In this document: positions 23,901 to 36,120 of the stretch, piece after piece
Position numbering within the stretch: position 1 is the stretch's first letter
Layout: each line of letters opens with the position of its first letter
Assembly: GCA_030141605.1 (NCBI GenBank)
Contig: JAQGDQ010000254.1
Span: 260,213-324,212 of the forward strand
Length of the DNA: 64,000 bases
Direction of reading: 5' to 3'
DNA from: Tubiluchus corallicola
Taxonomy: Eukaryota; Priapulida; Priapulimorpha; Priapulimorphida; Tubiluchidae
The notes under the pieces: generated by a model
Told to the model about the DNA's origin: nothing
Databases searched by the model: none
What the model saw: the letters and a program-made list of their open reading frames with translations, nothing else
Made by a program: the position numbers and the translations under genes

Positions 23901-26900
23901 TTTTTACTTCTCTGTACTACTTTTAAATGTGTATATATAAAAAGGCATATTTTTGTGAGGAAAAACAAACTGGTGCCATTGTTTAATGAAATTACGAAAC
24001 CAGGACTTAAAACAGAAAGCGATTGTGAAATTTTGTTAGTATTATAGATTTCAGGTCTTAGGAAACTTATTTAACTGCTCAGAAGTCAACAACATTTAGC
24101 TGTACACACCCACACCCACCCGCACGCATGCACGCACGCGCACACACACACACACACACATATATACGTCTTTTCTTATTGAAATAAACAGCCAGAATCA
24201 CCACACCAGATTTTGACTTGCAGGCTCTTACTAAAAGCTGGATTCTGGCTTGCAGTGCACCATATAGTACTATTAAAAGCTGAATTCTTGCTTGCAGCAC
24301 ACCTCTTAAAAGCTGGATCCTAGCTTGCAGTGCACTACATAGTACCATTAAAAGCTGGATTCTGACTTGCAGTGTGCCTGTTATAAGCTAGATTTTGGTT
24401 AGCAGTGCACCTGTTAAAAGTTGGATTCAGGCTTGAAGTGCAAAGCACACTACCCTGTTAAAAGCTGGATTCTGCCTTGAAATGCGCCATAGAATATTCT
24501 CGATTCTCCATAGTACAATACGGATTTAGTATCAGCAATAGAGCTGGGAAATCCGAGCTTTAGCAAGATTGTTGTGGGAATAGTGTTTTTTCAAAAGTCT
24601 ACGTATGTTGGTATTGTGCTAGACCTTTATGCTATATCAAAAAATTATTATAATAAAATATCAAACCTTTTTCTTTTCCTTGTTAAAATGTTTTACTTTT
24701 ACTTTGCCAAAACAATAATTCTTAATGACAAGAACAGTAACAATAAATTTTAAAAATCACACAATTAAAAAACAAGGAAAAAGAAAGGAAAAATGACACA
24801 ACTGAAGCTACATGTGTCTTTTCTCTCTTTTTTTATTGTTTTTAATTGTGGAATTGTTGTATTCACTTTTTTACCTTTCCATGAATCTCATCCATTTCTT
24901 CCAGCAGTGGTTGCTGAGGGAAAATTTTATCAAGGTACCAATGGAAGTATTGACAGCGCAGCTTCTGTTTCAGAGTTTTTCTAGTATATATTTCACCTGA
25001 TTTTATATCCTGAAAAAATATTATGCTGATAATGTATAGATGGATATATGTTCTTGCTTTCTCTGCTCTTAAGAGTGTTAAATAGTCCAAACTTAGTAAA
25101 AAGATTTATTCCTTTTTTCAAACTTCAGCGGACTAACAAATCCTTGAAAATGGACTATTAGATATGTGCAGAATAACCTTGTGTCACTATATACTATTAA
25201 TTTTTTGTTTTTCCTGTTCGATAATTTCAAGGACGAGAAAGCTATTAGGAAAAGGTGAAGGTAAAATTAGGTGACCTCAGTGTGCAGATTAACCTATGAA
25301 GAAAAGGGTAAAGTGAAATTTAAAGCTTATTTAAACTTTTATGATACTTCAGAATAAAATAAGCATAGTGCTGCTTTAGAAACTGCTTTATAAAACAGTT
25401 ATGCGGCGATATTACACCAGAATAAGCTTAAAATAGCCCACCCGACGGACAACCAGCAAGCCAAGTTACATAAGCAGGAGCCTTAAACCATTTTCTTAAA
25501 CTATTTTTGAAAAAGAAAGTTGTCGTGTCCAGTCGAAATTCATAGTGAAACGTTTCCACTGAACCCGCACTTATGACACTCCACAAAAAGGAATTTTCAC
25601 TGACTGTTTACAAGAGCGAGACTCTTTACTAAGTTAGAAAGAGTGAAAAATTTGTTTAAACACTACAAGAAAGGATTTAGACCTGATAAGCTCTGTCAAA
25701 TGTGGGATCTGTGGGATTTCATTGCACTATAAGTATTTTGTTGAAAAAGAAAAATTACTGGAACCAGATTTAAATTGGTGAAATACCTTTAAACTCTTCG
25801 AGTATTCATCATGCTTGTACATCAGATGTTTAAAATTTACAATCCACCTTTCAGCCAAACGTAGAGAATCGGTTTCCGTGGCCTTTTTGTCAAACACGTA
25901 TAGTTGTGATTCGTGGGTGACATGGCCCACATGTGAGCATGGGATGAATTTAAAAGTACCACCACACATCCAAAGCTACAAAAAATCAACTCCTAGTTTA
26001 AATGTGTATCCCTTTCAACAAATGTCTAACCGGCACTAAGGCAATGAAAAAGCAAGCAATCTAAAGGCAGCTGTTCGGAAATTTATTTACAATGCATTCT
26101 ATAATAAGAAATAGCTATCATCAAGGCATTGAATTATCATTAACCACAAGCACCAAGCTTGATAGTCCATAAACCCGGATTCAGGCACTCACTGGGCAAA
26201 CACAGACCTACTAACAGTAGTGTATCAGCAATACTAAAATTTAAAATTCCAAATTTTAAAAATTACATTGCGCTAATGGATTCTATTTGGATTGCTCTAT
26301 TCACATCCCACCAAAGGGATGCACCACCACGAGAAAGATAACTCAGCCTCCAATTTAAAATAGCACAATGTCAAACTGCTATTGTGCAGGATTTTTAAAT
26401 TTTAGCTGAATTTTAAATTGTGGTGCCATCTGCTGGTATGTACATCAACAATGAAAAATAGGTCACTGTAATAGGTGGGCGAGTCAGCACCTGGCTTTTG
26501 TTCAAATAAAATCATAATAATTTTAAGACTTGAGGAATACTTTATTTTCAAAAATATGTAATAAACATATAATCAATACTATCCAATGGATCAGAATTCT
26601 ACAAGGGGCACAATTATGAATGACCAACAGAGGCTCAGTTGAGTTTGCACCCAGCCACCACATCCATAACTTCACTCCATCATGCCCTTCAACACCCACC
26701 TAGGCAGAAACATGATCCATGCATGCTTAGCTGACGTACACTTATACGACAGCATGACAGTCACAAAAAATTGAGGCACCACGCTTCAACATGTATCTGC
26801 TACGCGAATCAACATCATATGTATTGGTTTGAAATCAACTAAACAGTGCAAGTGATAATGCAAAAACGTAACCATACATTAAGGTTAAAAACGTGCAGTT

Positions 26901-29900
26901 AACTTGAGGATGCGGTCCTCCAACCTGATGATCAAAAAATGGAGGAAAGACAAACGAAGTCAATCACTCCTCAAAAAAGAGGGTGAGCACCTCAGAGTCA
27001 CTCAAGCCGATGTCACAGAATGCAGTTTGACGACTATGCGCGAATTTTTTTGCAGGGTTGTTTTTGTTGTTGTTGCTGCTGATGTTGTTTTTTCCGTTGT
27101 TACTGTTGCCATCACTGTCATCATTGGAAGCAGGGGTAGCAAAGGAGTGTGGGGTGAAATGTAGACAGTGTGGTGCCGCATTGTGGTGTGGTGTGACATC
27201 ATGTAATGCAGTGTGATGTGTTGGGTGTAGTGTGGATGTGCAGGGATGAAAATGACAAATTGCAAAAAATCCTGAAACAGCCCGGGGGGTTTGGGGCCAC
27301 CTAGGCCCCCAATGGGGTTGAAATGGCAATTTTGTGACCATAGAGAGTTTCTAAGTGGACTTAAAATATCAATTACCTTGTTTCATGCATAATTTAAAAT
27401 ACCCAACTATCAAGGATATATGATAGCTAATTGTCTCAAAAAGTACTAGCTGCTCCTATGCAAAAGTATATAAAAACTGTCTGCAATTGACTCAAATAAC
27501 TCCGCACAATTGATTCTATATTTTTATACACAGAGATATACACGTGGGTACACTGATAAACGTGTGTAAACAAAGTGACGGCCTGCCAACTAGCGGTCAG
27601 CTTGTGAAATAATGTACTGGGTCCGTAAAAATTTTGTCAACGAATTTACGCGATTTACAAAAATCACACTACTGGTCTTCCAAAAACTCGGAATTCCGCG
27701 TATCCGCGGAAAATTCTCATCCCAATTCCCATCAAATGGATGTGATGTGGATGTAATGCGATGGTATGGTATGGTGTGGGTTGCTTGGTGTCACTTGCTT
27801 GTGGTTGCAGTTATGGTTTTATGCACAGTTTTTTACAGCGTTTGTCTTGTTATATTAGTATTTTTACATTTGTAAGAACTATACTGTAAAATATAACTTT
27901 GAAATTTAATTCAACGGTTTGTGTGATATCAGCAGAATTTCAACTTGTACACTTGCAGACAAATGAGCCCAAAGTACTCCAACTACTCTGATAGCAAAAG
28001 CTAATTACTGATCAAATAATGTAGGAACAATAACAAAATTTGAAGAACATCTTGACGTTTTGGTTTTATGTAATAATCAGATGGTGCTTTAACAATTGTT
28101 CCTGCATGAGACTGTAGTGCAGTATGACAAAGTACAAATTAAATGATGCCATTCATATCATCCAGTGGTAAAAATGCAAAGCACTGTTCATAAGCACTGA
28201 TAAACAATTTGATAATGGATCATGAGAATGTTTGCATCATGTGGTGCCACAAAGCTATTAAAGGCACAGTACCTTGATTTTGTTTTGTACCTGTGAGCAC
28301 ATTTGCATAAAAATGTATTGGTAATTTGCAGAACAAATTCTAAACTTTTCCAGAATGTTTCACTTTAGCCACATCATTTTGATTTGGAAATACAATTTTT
28401 TTTGTTTAAATGTTAACGGAAAAATCAATTTCATATTGTTGATTTCGATTCACTAAGGAAACAAGCCAGTTTTAACTTAGAAAATACTCATACAGTACTA
28501 ACCCTAAATGATAGCTCAAGGTCGTCATTAGTGTGGTCTTCTATATGAGAAAGAGTAATTTCCCAGAAGCGTCTCCGACTGATTGCAAAAACACCTTCTG
28601 AATCTGAAGGTGACCTAGTAATAATTAACACACATACTTCATCAACGAAGAAACGACGACTTACAAAGTTACACAACACTGCAATAAAATAGCTGCACAA
28701 CAATTAAAAACAGTTAGCAATCCGACTGGGCATTAGTACAGAAATTATAAGAACAGAAAATTTTGAAATAATCCACATAGTCGATTGTCACAAATTGTCA
28801 CAAAGATAAACATATGATGAAGACAATGTTATTAATTGAGCAATTTGAAACTATAACTTTACCTAGCATGCTAAAATCAAAATAAAATATATGCAGCATT
28901 AATTGGATCATTTGTGAAGAAACAACATTTGAAAATTAGGAAAACTTAAAAATTGGGAAAACCAGAAAGTAAAAAGTGCCAGCTGGAGTGCACCTACTGT
29001 GCAAAATTACAAAAAAATGTATCCTGCTTAACCACTTTCTATGCAAATCAAATTTCAACTAATGACAATTCATTAATTACCAATATAGATGTTACCAGTA
29101 ACTACTTACAACTTGTCAAAATTCTGTTTTTGGACTAAATGAGGCCTCCAAGATACATGTTCACGCCACGTAAATTTGCCAAAAGGCTCCGGACCACGCT
29201 GATGATATCCCAATGTGAAATAATCAATTCCATCAATCCATGGCACAGCAATATTATTTGGTTCATACTTTACTCTCTGAAGTAAGGGTTTCAACCTAAA
29301 AACAATTCGGAAAATCGGGAGTCATAATGAAATTAATGGCAATTCAGAAAATTTGATACATTTGCTCATTGTGATCAACTGAAAATCAAACTTGCTGACT
29401 TTCTAGCAGAGAAAGAACTTGAAGTCATTCCAATAATATTAACGCAACTCTCCCCAGTCAGCTGGGCTGGCTACTAAAATGAATGAAAGAATAAAGTTAT
29501 TTCATCAACATAAGCAGCAGTGGTACAGCTACTAGGGGAGCAATATCTCCTCCGAGCACATTTTTAAAACTGGCTCCTTTTCAACAATAGAGACATTACA
29601 TTATTTGACCAAACTGCCTCCTGTATTTTTGAAATGAGCGTGCATTTAAGCACTCATTTGTCAAAATTGACTGATTGAACCAAGGATCAAATTTACCCAA
29701 ACCTTATTATTATAATATATTCTAGTCACACAAATGTACCAATGATGGTGCAGCACCTGAAAAAGCTGATCGCGGGTAAAAACAGGAATTTTTGAATATA
29801 AAATTTGTATTTAGGCAATCATGAAGCATATTGCTTCAAAATTCTTGATGAAATTAATTTAACAAGTCACAGCAAATGTTCTGAACATGTTGTTTTACAG

Positions 29901-31823
29901 TTTTGTGTCCCTTTAAATTTTTTCGGCCCAAACAATAAAACTTGAGAAGTCTATTTGATCATGTTCATTTTGATAATCAGTACAATTTGCTTGAATAAAT
30001 AAATTTGTCACCACTGATGTCCAGCTTCACAGTGTGATTCTAGAAAAACAAGAACATCTCCAGTCGCAGCTTCTGCGCCCGCACTACGTGCTCCCGCAAT
30101 CCCTCGACGCCATTTTAAGTGAATTACACGAACATTGCGAAAATGGCTCGTCACATAGCGGTCTAGTTTTTCACCCATTTCCTCTGAAATCAACTGCAGT
30201 GCATATTTTCTACGACTCTTCTTTTAGGAGTAATTCACAGTAGTTTTCATATCAAATTAGGCATAAAACCCTGGTACCAAATACACTGTTTCATATTGAG
30301 AACATTCTCTTCCTTTAGGGGTAATTCACAGTAATTTTTATATCAAATTAGCCAGGAAACCCTGGTACCAAATACACTGTTTCACAGTGAGAAGGTAATA
30401 TTCTAACGTGATGTTGCCAAAGAATGGTCATACACTTGGTAATGATAATTATATGTACATATACACTATCAATGAAGAAGCCACAGACCCGCACATTATA
30501 AATTTAAAATCTTTGATATAAACTATGTATTACAACCAAGTATTTTATGCCATTTGAAATGTGCTTTGTGTTAAAAGAAAAATGAAAAGCAGTTTAATTA
30601 AACCTAATTCCAATTACTCTAATTTCAGAAAACAAGCCTACTAAATATGTTCTACTAGAATTACTATCTTTCCAGAAGTTTCAGTGCTTCTCTTTACAAC
30701 ATCTTTTATTGATTAAGTAAAAATTTGAATTAGTCGCTGTAATTATAGTAATTATATAAAGTTTAAAAAATTGAGGTTTTTACCTTTATCACTTAAATCA
30801 TCTACTAACAATATCTCTCTCAGCAAAAGAGCAGGTGAACGTTTAACAACAGTCCATAGTGTTCTCATTAATGTGGACCATTCTTCATTATGGAACGGAA
30901 TTATAACACTAGCCGTCGGTAGATCAGTGTCATACTCTATTTGTGCACATCTAAGGTAAAAATAAACAATGTGATGAACTTAGACAACCTGGAATTACTA
31001 ACTTAATAGAATTTGCCAATTAAGTTTTAATAATTATAATTATAAAGAAAATCTTAGCCTCCAAAACTAGGCATGAATTTAAGTATAAAAAGAAATGAGA
31101 AAACCAAACGAAGCAATAAGTATAGCTGTGAAATGCCTGCCTCAGCAAATTACAACAGAAATAAAAACAAAACAGACCTATTATAGATATTAAAGCTGCA
31201 AGCTAAAAATAATCACAGAAAAGTGATATAATAAGTTGCAAACTGACAAAAAGTAAGAATAGACTGATACATTGTTGGTGTTCTCTCAGACTTTGGTAAA
31301 AAAAATTAATATAACTGTCTACTGCACAATAAGTTTCTTCTAAAATTAAGAGAATGAAGTTATGTTTTTTTAGGAACTATACTGTCAGCTAATCAAAATA
31401 TGTTTGATCATTGATTTTAGAAGACACTGTGGATTTATATCATCACAGAACAAAGTTTAATATCAATATTAATAATCGTTACCTTGGATCACGATTATCC
31501 GGGATAGATCGAACGTAGGAAATATTGTTGCTGACATAAACATTTAACATCTGTCTCCTGATTAACTTTAACTTGGACAATTCATCGTCCCTATGCAAAT
31601 ACACTGGTTCACCATTTTCACCAACACGGTGTGGTGGTCCATCCACTGATTTCAAAACCTCGACATGATTGCCTGCACTTTTGGGGTTAACCATGGAAAC
31701 ATCAACATATGGCCAGTATCTGATTGCAAAACTGAACAGCACAGCATACATGCAGGCTAGAAGAATACAGGCTCTTCCAACAAGCACCCAATCCTTACTA
31801 AACTGCAGACTTTTTGCAGACAT
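20933..31823 (-). CDS. gene B: GALNT11-like pseudo-glycosyltransferase with ricin lectin domain
   Basis: Ten coding exons: 31483-31823, 30784-30950, 30012-30183, 29110-29295, 28503-28614, 25787-25975, 24875-25009, 22248-22352, 21219-21356, 20933-21061. They sum to 1674 nt, 557 residues, with no stops. Anchor at about 18-34; stem; GT-A domain from about 110; lectin repeats at 435-469, 470-515 and 516-557. The start at 31823 (MSAKS) aligns with gene C. An in-frame Met at 31868 exists, but the matching region of C is frameshifted, so it is probably UTR; an acceptor at 31879-31880 supports a 5' UTR intron. The first Asp motif (LLVDDLSD) is kept. DxH reads ESH at 218-220. WGGEN is gone: exon 5 ends [11 protein letters not shown]. 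Metal His344 remains, but the following loop (HESQLYVF) is unlike active enzymes. The gamma lectin CLD reads CLN. The intact frame and splice sites argue for a functional protein, probably without transferase activity. Confidence 0.9.
21219..21356 (-). CDS. gene B exon 9: second ricin-type repeat
   Basis: 138 nt, phase 0, donor GTAAGTG. Encodes the beta repeat with GEIR, CFDV and a QTW motif (GSQTWTFYK). The CxD Asp is kept, so this repeat could still bind sugar. Confidence 0.85.
21494..22180. mobile_element. pogo/Tigger-like non-autonomous DNA element, copy 2
   Basis: 687-bp element with inverted ends CTGTCAAACCTC and GGTTTGACTG and TA on both sides (21492-21493 and 22181-22182). In reverse complement its interior follows copy 1 (6976-7800) block by block, including the gtcacgtgtc region and the ttataacaccaaa block near one end. 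It lies in intron 8 of gene B. Confidence 0.8.
22775..23010. repeat. diverged direct repeat, copy 1 (intron 7 of gene B)
   Basis: Starts ttatgcaccagccagtat and ends with a block like ctgctggtatgaaaccaa...aggcagtctg. It matches 23611-23890 in the same orientation with many differences. No coding frame or terminal repeats recognised. Confidence 0.6.
23611..23890. repeat. diverged direct repeat, copy 2 (intron 7 of gene B)
   Basis: Second copy of the 22775-23010 repeat, about 840 bp away in the same orientation (ttacgcacctagccagtatg ... tttgctggtactaaaccaa ... gggcagtctgcc). It may be the remains of a local duplication or two copies of one element. Confidence 0.6.
24106..24170. repeat. CA-rich microsatellite
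   Basis: Imperfect ACCC/GCAC units followed by (CA)n and a short (TA)n. Confidence 0.9.
24205..24490. repeat. imperfect minisatellite with unit like ttaaaagctggattctggct
   Basis: About eight tandem units of roughly 30-45 bp, each containing a version of ttaaaagctggattctggct followed by tgcagtgcac. Unit lengths vary. It lies in intron 7 of gene B and has no counterpart in the same intron of gene C. Confidence 0.85.
26040..28400. other. intron 5 of gene B; no gene recognised
   Basis: 2.5 kb between exons 6 and 5, longer than the 0.9-1.6 kb of the paralogues. Contains a ttg/ctg-rich stretch at about 27055-27130 and a GTG/GTGT-rich stretch at about 27160-27245, which create spurious open frames. 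No transposon ends or conserved frame found. Confidence 0.5.
28503..28614 (-). CDS. gene B exon 5: WGGEN motif lost
   Basis: 112 nt against 118 in A and D, so 2 residues shorter with phase kept. It begins [20 protein letters not shown] and ends [17 protein letters not shown]. The flanks (SP.., FWEI, LE.SFR) align with active GALNTs, but the segment YDPGMxxWGGENxE is replaced, and Glu of GEN aligns with Asp. No frameshift is involved. Confidence 0.9.
30012..30183 (-). CDS. gene B exon 3: DxH changed to ESH
   Basis: 172 nt, as in all copies. Ends [17 protein letters not shown]. The first metal ligand Asp of DxH is Glu (codon GAA). Confidence 0.9.
30221..30393. repeat. two-copy tandem duplication, period 91 bp
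   Basis: The block ttaggagtaattcacagtag...ctggtaccaaatacactgtt is followed 91 bp later by a near copy. It lies in intron 2 of gene B about 40 nt from exon 3, and is not seen in gene C. Confidence 0.85.
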
Positions 31824-32852
31824 AATCTGCTCTTCCCTCAACAGGTATGGCAGTAGGTTAATGTACAACTTGTATCAGCTAAAGCAAATATAAGAACTGC
31901 CTCAAATAAAAGTACTTAAGATCAAAATTCTGCTTTTCGTAATACACTGTATTTAAAAAATAATATGTTACATAATGGAGAAGCAAATACATTGTAATTC
32001 GATAAGAAATAAAAAAATTATAATCTACTCCTCAAAGGAGAAAACACTTTCTTACCTTGCATTTCAAATGATCTTATAATCAGATGGATACACCAGGTCT
32101 ACCCCGATAATAATCCATCTTTTTCTGATGTTATCTTTTTTCAACTTCCCATTCCATCGTAATAACTTTCTGAAAATCAAGCCTAACAAATTTACAACCA
32201 ATATGCTTTACTTCTTTCCAACTGTATTTACTAATTATAGTAATAATTATTGCTATGCTATGCAGGCAAACATTGAATTTTAGAAGTTGGTTCATGATAA
32301 AAACAGCAACTGCTTGTTTTATTTAGATAAAAATAAAAAAAATTAGCAGTAAATTCTGGCTTATACATTGAAACCCTGGTGTAAAAGCCCCACTGTTTTG
32401 ATTCTAAGGCACAGCTGACAGTAACAACTCATGTGGCAGGTGACAGTAGGTGTCACAGGAGTGTGTTTTGAAGGCTACGATATACATCTTCGAGTGTCAG
32501 ATGACGCTTGTAGCTGAAGCTGGCAATTTTGTAAAGAAAGGCATGAGTTAAATGTACGTTTAAGTAAACACCAATGATTGTCATTTATAATAAAAAAGAA
32601 AAACAACTGGGAAACAGAATATTTTGGAAAAGTGAGGTCTATAAAATAGGGTCGTAATGTAAATTCAATAAGAACAAAAGATAAACAAAAGTGAGCAATT
32701 GGTTACAATTAGATTATATTAGACTATCAAGCTTATCAATCTTGTATGTTCATGCTTTTGTAGTTTATCGACCGTTGCTTTAAGAGAATTGTTTTTAATT
32801 TTACGTCTAACAATAATCATGTTTTGCCGTATGCAGGTCGCTTTTAAAACCA

Positions 32853-33170
32853 TCAAACATAGCTGAAATAAGTTTTCTGAGGTTGGGTGATGGCATCCAT
32901 TCCATGGTCAATTTTTGAAACTTTTGCACTTAACATAGATTGAGTCTGTTTGATTGACCCCAACTCCCTCTTAATCTTCGTCACTTTGGTATCTGAAACT
33001 GTCATTTTTTTATTTTTGTGCAATAACCTCACAATCTCACTGTCGTTGTCACCATCAGTTTTACTCATACTCGTACTATCTAAACTCTTATCATCATTAC
33101 CTTTAAGGGTAGCTGTAGCTAAGCTGACGGGAGCCGTCATGAAGTCTGGAAGAATGCCTTGTAGAAACAC
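32853..33170 (-). other. coiled-coil-like open frame in the 5' intron of gene B
   Basis: 105-codon frame with an acidic middle (KTDGDNDSEI) and a heptad-like end (VTKIKRELGSIKQTQSMLSA). It looks protein-like and may be part of a mobile-element ORF1 or capsid-like protein, but I recognise no family. It has no Met context or splice evidence. Confidence 0.3.
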
Positions 33171-34149
33171 GCACTTCAGAGCTGCATTCGTTAGAAAAAA
33201 TTGACTTTTTTACTTAAATTTGTCACCAATTGGAGACATAATACTTTAAAATAAAATTTAGATCAAGATGGTTGCTTAGAATATCAAACTTCATCGAATT
33301 TTTTATAGGTATGATTATAACTGACCTACAATGCATGCATATGCAAAAAACCTAATACCATATCCAAAGAAATAAGGACCTAGATGGTAACTATCTGTAA
33401 ACGGTCTTCTCTCAAATACATTTTGAAACTATTGAATTATGAAGCACTGATGATTTATGATAAAAGATGACTTCACGGCTGAAATACGCGATGCCCAAAG
33501 GTGTGTGATCTGATGTTACCGTGGATACACACAATCCTCTTCACCAAAACGGCAAGCAAACTGACATCAATAAAAAGTGCCAGTTTGCAAGATCAAAAAA
33601 CACATATTTTGTTCACTTTGTACTTGCATAAATTTCTCCTTTTCCACCAATCAACAATAATTACTGTTACTGTTTTTCGTCTTTCATTACAGTTTTAGCT
33701 GCGAGAGCTCTGTGACATACAATGAAACTTTTCTTAATTTATCTACATGGTATCACTAATATCTTGCACAGATATTCTCCATTTATTAATATATATTGAC
33801 CTACATTCAAACATATGTTCTGTAATATCATCTGGAAAATGACAATGAACATTTCAAATCTTCTTTAAACGAGTTTTTAAAATTTGCTTTTACCTTATAG
33901 TCATAATTTCTTTCATCTCCCCTAAACAGCATTTTAACACATAGCCTTGCTTTTGAAAACTGTTGTTTTTTAGAGATCTTAATTTTTTTATGTTCTCTGC
34001 TTTAATTTTAATTTCATTTTTGATAAACAAATTAATTCATTTTTTACGTACTTCTTCCATTTAGACTTTTTGACTTAATTTATATTAACTACATTTAGGT
34101 CAATTTTGTATTTCAGAATATCAATTTTATAATATCATTTTTTTATATT

Positions 34150-34900
34150 CAATTCTACATAACAGAAGCCCTGTCTGCGTTTCAGCTAGCATGCCCCAAT
34201 ATGGCGTACTGTTTTTTCAGCACAAAATTTTTGCTAACATCTCTCTGAATATTCTCAAACATACCTACTTTTCTTTGAGTGAGGTTAGTCCAAGTCTCAC
34301 TATTATTTGTTAAAAATGGAACAACCATATTTTCGCATAACATTAAATGTGCTTCTGTTACAGAAGAACCTACTTTTGTTTTACTACCAATAGCCAACAC
34401 CTCAGATATTACAAATTTCATTTTCTCTCTCCTTTTTTCAAACATCAGATGATATTTATTTTTAGTGTTAAGCCAGTCTCCCCGATATTTATATTCGTTT
34501 GTTTTTTTATTTGTCCATTTTTTACATTCAGTACTAACTGTTTTGTATTTTTTATCATATTACTAGTATTAGTCACCATATACTGTCTTTTTAAATTAAA
34601 TGACAGCATTTTTTAGTTTCTATTTCTATAAAATTCTCGACAGCTTTGCTTAACGTTTTCGGGCTGCCAGCAGAAAAAAACGTCGTCTACATATAACAGT
34701 GTACCTACATATTGCTGTTGATGTTCCTTCTAGCTGGTTGCACAAATAACTTAGACTCATGACCACGAAGAACTCTATGAGGCCCGGAAAAGTCTGTCTC
34801 TGTCAGAACAGTATTTCTACTAATTATTCTGGAGCAGTTCACATTCTGGTCTACAGTTTCACGCCTTTGCTCCAGAATAAAATTCGAAGTGGGATCCAAA
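34150..34900 (-). mobile_element. non-LTR retrotransposon relic (YVDD and C-terminal region)
   Basis: Minus-strand reading from 34720 downward contains LLYVDDV, the reverse-transcriptase motif C, then a frame-broken stretch, then RREKMKFVISEVLAIGSKTK, GSSVTEAHLML and TNNSETWTN. The last block is characteristic of the region after motif C in some invertebrate non-LTR elements. Multiple frame changes show it is dead. It lies between the probable first exon of gene B and its coding exons. Confidence 0.55.
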
Positions 34901-35015
34901 TCAATAGCAAGAAGATTATATCTATCCTGGGTCCTTTGAGAGCATTCTTGAAAGTAGCACTAATTAGTTCAGTAGTATTAATAAATTTACAAAAAAGTAA
35001 GAACATAATACTTAC

Positions 35016-35250
35016 ACGACAAGGAATTTTCTAATTTAATGCAGCTTCTTCGTCACACATGACACGTGCAATTCTAAGTTTGAAAATCGAAAAATTTATT
35101 AATAGGTAAGAGGATAGAACTTCGTTGGCATGTAAGCGCTTCCCAGCGACCAACTCGCCGAACTAAACGTAACAGCTAACATGAGCCAGACAATCAGCAT
35201 TCAGCAGATATACGACACAATCGAGTTCTCTACAAAACTCGACACAGCAC
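35016..35250 (-). promoter_or_regulatory. probable non-coding first exon / promoter region of gene B
   Basis: A donor-like GTAAG at 35015 down to 35011 is preceded by sequence alignable with the same arrangement upstream of gene C (47342 and up): both have cttac + aaggaa + ttctaat/ttacctt and then cacgtg-like motifs. The coding exons of B and C both have acceptors 5' of their ATG (31879-31880, 45109-45110). A non-coding first exon spliced to them is therefore likely. The transcription start is unknown and the 5' limit is arbitrary. Confidence 0.4.
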
Positions 35251-36120
35251 TTTTGAACTCGTGTGTTAATTCACAGTAGGTAGAGTGTGCTTTGACCAAT
35301 GAGAACAGTTTCCTATCACTTCGTTTGTTTATTGTTGACGACTTGGCTAGATAATTGTTTTCACACCACTGAATATCGGAAAAGATACAAAAATAACACG
35401 ATAGACTGACAAATTATCACAACTAACTAGTTCGTCAAAATGGCAAAATACATTTAAGCCTAACTTGTCAAAAACAATAGTTGAATTTAGAGAACATTAT
35501 GTGTGGTTCTTTACGACGGCCCAGGTGTCTTGCTTTGTTTAATAAAGATTTCGTCTAATCATAGACGATTCTCTGCAATTTAAAGCACACGTAAATAACA
35601 AGTAATATTACTACGATGTGGTAATCAGTTGTTTAAACTCATCTGCAATAGCATTTAATTTCGATATGTACCTATAGCACAGGTATTAAATCTTATTTAG
35701 AGAAATACACATTCAAGTGTTGAAATCTTTGCTTTCTAAAAGACAAAAGCATTATATAGCATATTTAAGAGAGGGGTATTAAAAAGACCTCAGACCTACG
35801 CAAATGGCAGCGAGCCCTTATATTGCTCCTGCTATGTGTGTATTTTTCCTGCTGTTGTGAATACGAAGGGTTGTTACCAATCCTGCTATGTGTATATTGT
35901 TCCTACTGTTTTGAATACGAAGGATTGTTACCAATGTTATGTAGCAAAAGCAAAAGCTTCTAGCAAGCTATAGTGATCAAATGAATAAAAAATGATCTGG
36001 ATCTTGCAAATGCTCATCAGTAATGATGAATGCTACATGTGAAGTGCCTCTTTGTTATAAAATTTAAAACTCATTCAGTGGTATTTAACAGTGACAGCAT
36101 CTGTAGGCAGATGTAAGTCC

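Noticed and set aside
24079-24348. 89-codon repeat-containing frame (LQARIQLL units)
   Set aside because: The protein repeats come from the DNA minisatellite. It is intronic and the frame is lost in several units.
26964-27341. 125-codon minus-strand open frame rich in His, Thr and Asn
   Set aside because: It is a by-product of the GTG/TTG-rich low-complexity stretch in intron 5 of gene B. No domain, and neighbouring frames are equally open.
31824-31868. In-frame upstream Met for gene B at 31868
   Set aside because: The aligned region of gene C has a 1-base insertion that breaks this frame, and MSAKS aligns with the gene C start. The extension is treated as 5' UTR.
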